50,526 bases of DNA, taken from Aeromonas media (GTDB lineage Bacteria > Pseudomonadota > Gammaproteobacteria > Enterobacterales > Aeromonadaceae). The notes under the pieces were generated by a model. That model was not told the DNA's origin. It worked only from the letters and a program-made list of their open reading frames with translations, and did not search any database. The DNA lies in assembly GCF_000819985.1 (NCBI RefSeq), contig NZ_CDBZ01000069.1, positions 1 to 50,526 of the forward strand. The letters are read 5' to 3'. Below, one piece after another: positions 47,886 through 50,526 of this stretch; position 1 is the stretch's first letter; the number at the start of each line of letters is the position of its first letter. Both the position numbers and the translations under genes were made by a program.

Positions 47886-49072
47886 AACCCCTCCGTGCTT
47901 TGATTCGCCTCCCGATTGGGCAGCGATATCCGCAGGGCGATAAAACCGATCACGGCCGCCAGGGTGGATCCCACCAGGATACCGAGGCGTGAGTAGCTGC
48001 CGTAGTCCAGTCCGCCATGCTCGAATGCCAGCGACGCGATGAACATCGACATGGTAAAGCCGATGCCACACAGGATGCTGACGGCAAAGATCTGCTTGAA
48101 GTTGACGCCACTCGGCAGCTGGGCAATGCCGAGTTTCACCGACAGCCAGCTGATGGTGAAGATGCCGAGGGGCTTGCCGATGAAGAGCCCCAGTATGATG
48201 CCCATGGGCACCGGGCTGAGCAGATCCGACAGCTGGATCCCGTCGAGGGAGACACCAGCGTTGGCAAAGGCAAACAACGGCAGGATCAGATACGCGCTCC
48301 AGGGGTGCAGCGCATGCTCCAGGTGCTTGAGCGGCGAGGCATAACGCTGCCCGGAGATAGGGATCATGAAGCCAACGATGACGCCAGCCAGGGTCGCATG
48401 AACACCTGACTTGAGCACGGCCACCCAGAGCACCAGACCCACCAGCATGTAAAGGCCGATCCTGTCCTCACCACGGCGATTCATCCAGAGCAGAGTAAGG
48501 GTCGCCACTATGCCGACCGCCAGTGCGGTCAGCGACAGCTGTTGGGTATAGAAGAGGGCGATGATGATGATGACCCCCAGGTCATCCATGATAGCCAGGG
48601 CCAGCAGGAAAACCTTCAGGCTGGTCGGCACCCGTTTGCCAAGCAGCGCCATCACCCCGAGGGCGAAGGCGATATCGGTCGCAGCCGGGATGGCCCAACC
48701 GGCCCGGGTGACTTCGTCCTCGTAGTTGAAGAAGGCATAGATGAGCGCAGGGGCCAGCATGCCGCCTACGGCGGCGATGGCCGGGAAGGTGGCCTGCACC
48801 CGGGATGAGAGCGCCCCCTCCAGCATCTCACGCTTTACTTCCAGCCCGACCAACAGGAAGAAGAGCGCCATGAAGCCGTCGTTGATCCAGAGCAGCAACG
48901 GCTTGTTGATGTCCAGGGCGGCAATGCGCACCTGTACCTGAGTATTGAGGAAACTCTGATAGTGCTCCGCCAGGGCAGAGTTGGCCAGACCGATGGCCAG
49001 CAAGGCGGCCAGGATCAGAATTATTCCGGAGGCTGACTCCAGTTTGAGAAATCGCTTGAACACATCGCTCAT
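47882..49072 (-). CDS. nhaA: Na+/H+ antiporter NhaA
   Basis: Encodes 396 residues of the inner-membrane antiporter that exports Na+ or Li+ for protons. The paired Asp163 and Asp164 (AIMDDLGVI) and the crossing-helix Thr132 ([11 protein letters not shown]) are present at E. coli positions; the C-terminal [15 protein letters not shown] matches helix XI. It leads the nhaA / small secreted protein / nhaR operon. The AT-rich 200 bp upstream should carry its promoter. Confidence 0.97.
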   Translation of the reverse strand: MSDVFKRFLKLESASGIILILAALLAIGLANSALAEHYQSFLNTQVQVRIAALDINKPLLLWINDGFMALFFLLVGLEVKREMLEGALSSRVQATFPAIAAVGGMLAPALIYAFFNYEDEVTRAGWAIPAATDIAFALGVMALLGKRVPTSLKVFLLALAIMDDLGVIIIIALFYTQQLSLTALAVGIVATLTLLWMNRRGEDRIGLYMLVGLVLWVAVLKSGVHATLAGVIVGFMIPISGQRYASPLKHLEHALHPWSAYLILPLFAFANAGVSLDGIQLSDLLSPVPMGIILGLFIGKPLGIFTISWLSVKLGIAQLPSGVNFKQIFAVSILCGIGFTMSMFIASLAFEHGGLDYGSYSRLGILVGSTLAAVIGFIALRISLPNREANQSTEGL

Positions 49073-49263
49073 GGTCTAACTATCCATAAAATTGTACTTT
49101 TTCAGTCTAGGGGCCGAGTGAACTAATGAAAAATCGTTTCTAACTGCCAATAACAACGAAAAAACCGAAGGCAAAATAAATCATGTCTGCTATAAGCACG
49201 TTTTACCCCGCCTTCTCGAACCTGTTCTTCATTCATTTCTTTGCATATTCATTCTTATCTGGA

Positions 49264-49291
49264 ATGAAAAAGGCGCCCGCAGGCGCCTTTC
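49264..49291 (-). terminator. Terminator of thyA
   Basis: On the minus strand AAGGCGCC-TGCG-GGCGCCTT then TTTC (stem 49270-49289), 69 bp past the thyA stop. It shows that the thyA 3' end is the native locus. Confidence 0.9.
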
Positions 49292-49357
49292 GAACAGATG
49301 GAATAGCATAGCGGGAGATCCCGCCGAGAGCCGCTCGCCATCATGGCGGATGCGGGA

Positions 49358-49636
49358 TCAGATGGCGACAGGGGCCTTGATACCCGGGTGAGGATCATAG
49401 CCCTGGATCTCGAAATCCTCGAACCTGTAGTCGAAGATGGAGTCCGGCTTGCGCTTGATCACCAGCTGCGGCAAGGAACGCGGCTCGCGGGAGAGCTGCA
49501 GCGCCGTCTGCTCCATGTGGTTGGAGTAGAGGTGCACATCGCCACCGGTCCAGACGAAATCGCCCACGGCCAGATCGCACTGCTGGGCCATCATGTGGGT
49601 CAGCAGTGCGTAGCTCGCGATGTTGAATGGCAGACC
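49358..49636 (-). pseudogene. thyA: Thymidylate synthase, C-terminal fragment cut by an insertion
   Basis: The last 92 codons of thyA, from [12 protein letters not shown] to the end GIKAPVAI, are intact and highly like E. coli ThyA from about residue 173. They keep dUMP/folate-site residues (N in PFN, H and Y in HLYSN) but lack everything before, including the catalytic Cys146. Reading upstream the frame continues as FFKIC..., unrelated to ThyA, so the gene breaks within a few bases of 49637-49643. A short open frame from a GTG at 49666 would translate the fragment but could not be active. Thymidine prototrophy must come from elsewhere, or the strain is an auxotroph. Confidence 0.9.
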
Positions 49637-49766
49637 GAAAAATTTTATGCAACACAAAAACTGCACAAAACACCACTAACACTGAACCTAGCACCACAAA
49701 ACCTCTTGTGCAAAACAAAAACTGCACACTTCGGGGGCTATGATCCCCTTTTAAGAGGGGGTCATT

Positions 49767-50009
49767 GTGCAAAATCAGCTGGCACAGCTCCCAAGAGAAG
49801 GAAGGATAGAAGTCACGCACCTATACTGCGCGACCTGGAAACTATATGACCTGCAAATGCTGGACATCTGGGGTCATGTTGTTGAAATCGACTTATATAG
49901 AAGGGATGACATTAGCGGACTGACGCGGAACTCCCCAACGCCCTCATTACCTCCTCTACGGCTGCCAACCGTCCTCGTAAACTCCGAAACTCCTTACAGG
50001 TGTGCCTAA
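49767..50009 (+). CDS. Hypothetical small protein in the thyA-inserted element
   Basis: A GTG start with AGGGGG 8 bases before it opens 80 codons (MQNQLAQLPREGRIEVTHLY and on). Residues 10-55 look like a folded, mixed polar/aromatic protein (WKLYDLQMLDIWGHVVEIDLYRR in two parts); from about residue 50 it overlaps, on the opposite strand, the next gene and looks like shadow sequence rich in Pro and Thr. It may be the 5' part of a truncated gene. No family recognised. Confidence 0.4.
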   Translation: MQNQLAQLPREGRIEVTHLYCATWKLYDLQMLDIWGHVVEIDLYRRDDISGLTRNSPTPSLPPLRLPTVLVNSETPYRCA

Positions 50010-50361
50010 GCACATTATCAATGGTCGCCTCTAACGCGGGGAAATCTGTTCGTAGCTCACAATATTCGGCGAACGTAGCCTGGTATCCCTGGAGCTCAAA
50101 CCGATAAGAGCGTGCTCTAGCCTCTAGCACCTTGCTCCCTTCATTCCTGACTTCCACGACAGGCTTTTGCTCGACCTGAGTCACTGGAACCTGTGGGCCA
50201 AGTAGATCCTCCCGAATGCCTGCTGGAGTAGGAGTTGGCTGGCGTATTGGTGGCGGGCCGCTGGCTACCGGTTTATCTGCACGAGTCTGCGCCTGCTTTG
50301 CTGGGCCCATGTACTGCGCAAAGTGGCTGTTATCGCCCTGAGTGGGGAGCTGTTTCGTCAA
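49912..50361 (-). CDS. Hypothetical protein, 5' end cut by a nested insertion
   Basis: 149 codons open from a TTG at 50361; the frame continues upstream without a stop into the IS21-like end, so the true start was probably removed by that insertion. Visible parts: a polar N-terminal third, a Pro/Gln/Thr-rich linker (GPPPIRQPTPTPAG), then a helical C-terminal half (EARARSYRFELQGYQATFAE; RHTCKEFRSLRGRLAAVEEV). No family recognised; it may be an accessory gene of the element that sits in thyA. Confidence 0.5.
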   Translation of the reverse strand: MTKQLPTQGDNSHFAQYMGPAKQAQTRADKPVASGPPPIRQPTPTPAGIREDLLGPQVPVTQVEQKPVVEVRNEGSKVLEARARSYRFELQGYQATFAEYCELRTDFPALEATIDNVLRHTCKEFRSLRGRLAAVEEVMRALGSSASVR

Positions 50362-50364
50362 CGC

Positions 50365-50526
50365 TGCATATTCCGGTCGAAAATGAACACCTATTCCGGT
50401 TTAAAATGAACGCTGATTCCGGCTTGCGTGTACACCGATTCCGGACACCTCAGTGCACGTACTCTGATGTCAGATGAACCGTCCTGTTCCAACGTCTTGG
50501 ATCCACAACTGCCGCGCTGCGCTTGG
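50365..50526. mobile_element. End of an IS21-family-like insertion sequence, partial
   Basis: From TGCATATTCCGGT (50365) inward, ATTCCGG recurs at 50370, 50393, 50416 and 50438, spaced 23, 23 and 22 bp; the first two copies continue in parallel (GGTCGAAAATGAAC and GGTTTAAAATGAAC). IS21-family elements have a terminal TG and multiple ~22-bp repeats bound by IstA. On the minus strand a frame open at the window edge stops at 50450, just inside the repeats, as the end of an istB-like gene might. No istA/istB motif can be read in so short a stretch. Confidence 0.65.

Larger units (their letters stand above)
49640..50526. mobile_element. End of an unidentified element inserted in thyA
   Basis: Begins where ThyA similarity ends and runs off the window. 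The first 130 bp are AT-rich, unlike the flanks, and contain a 14-bp exact direct repeat ACAAAAACTGCACA (49654-49667 and 49715-49728), further TTGTGCAAAA copies (49706-49715, 49766-49775), and a near-palindrome TGATCCCCTTTTAAGAGGGG (49741-49760) running on into GTCA. Repeated recombinase- or transposase-binding sites at a terminus would look like this. No recombinase is visible within the window. The other junction is outside. Confidence 0.7.

Noticed and set aside
49358-49666. 102-codon frame as a functional short ThyA
   Set aside because: It lacks the catalytic cysteine and the first two thirds of the fold; the first ten codons are element sequence.
49640-49780. Group I intron in thyA, by analogy with phage T4 td
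   Set aside because: No intron core pairings (P3/P7-type) could be seen, the sequence carries protein reading frames and an IS, and no 5' exon is present in the window.
49640-50526. Assignment of the thyA element to a named class (Tn7-like, tyrosine-recombinase island, strand-biased circularising element)
   Set aside because: No recombinase or transposase gene and only one end are in the window, so no class can be supported.

Overview
The window looks like a chromosomal segment of a gamma-proteobacterium, most probably an Aeromonas or close relative. This is inferred, since no database search was possible. Supporting signs are the GC-rich codon use, GroEL ending in a GGM repeat, the order groES-fxsA-aspA-dcuA, an uninterrupted rpsT/murJ/ribF/ileS/lspA/fkpB/ispH/minor-pilin block, and Vibrio/Aeromonas-type regulators such as an HlyU-like ArsR protein. 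Most genes are core housekeeping genes; the accessory signal is in the minor-pilin cluster (33-38 kb) and in the last 0.9 kb.

Layout. 0-2.7 kb: a three-gene minus-strand operon for c-di-GMP turnover (cysteine-free periplasmic sulfite-oxidase-fold-like protein, GGDEF/EAL protein with a degenerate GGDEF, YjfB-type small protein). 2.8-4.9 kb: groES-groEL with a sigma-32-type promoter. 5-10.2 kb: MATE exporter, fxsA, and the anaerobic aspartase/C4-dicarboxylate pair aspA-dcuA behind a 0.45 kb regulatory region. 10.3-16.3 kb: gshA, a large secreted M16 zinc protease, yqaA and an NADPH:quinone-reductase-like gene. 16.3-18.5 kb: genes of unknown function, including a membrane coiled-coil protein with a DNA-binding-like tail and a tandem pair of small paralogous secreted proteins. 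19-21 kb: fpr and rpsF-rpsR-rplI with no priB gene between rpsF and rpsR. 21-24.3 kb: Fur-box-controlled mntH, an AlaX-like tRNA editing protein and an EamA transporter. 24.3-28.6 kb: rnr-rlmB followed by a Crp/Fnr-like regulator and elaA. 28.7-33 kb: diguanylate cyclase, luxS, a lytic-transglycosylase-like lipoprotein, glnB and nadE.

33-38.1 kb holds a type IV pilus minor-pilin operon (FimT/FimU, PilW, PilX and an unusually large 699-residue PilV-like protein), a divergent pilE, and a broken fimT copy abutting pilE. It is followed by ispH-fkpB-lspA-ileS-ribF, whose genes touch or overlap, then murJ and, divergently, rpsT. 46.2-49.1 kb: an hlyU-like gene and the translationally overlapping nhaA / small secreted protein / nhaR operon for sodium-proton homeostasis.

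At the right end thyA is cut after its C-terminal third (about 92 codons remain). Beyond the break is foreign sequence: an AT-rich repeat-bearing terminus, two unidentified reading frames, and a second nested insertion whose end has four ATTCCGG repeats at 22-23 bp spacing, as in IS21-family termini. The rest of this element, and whatever compensates for the lost thymidylate synthase, lies outside the window. This junction is the most promising place for something undescribed.
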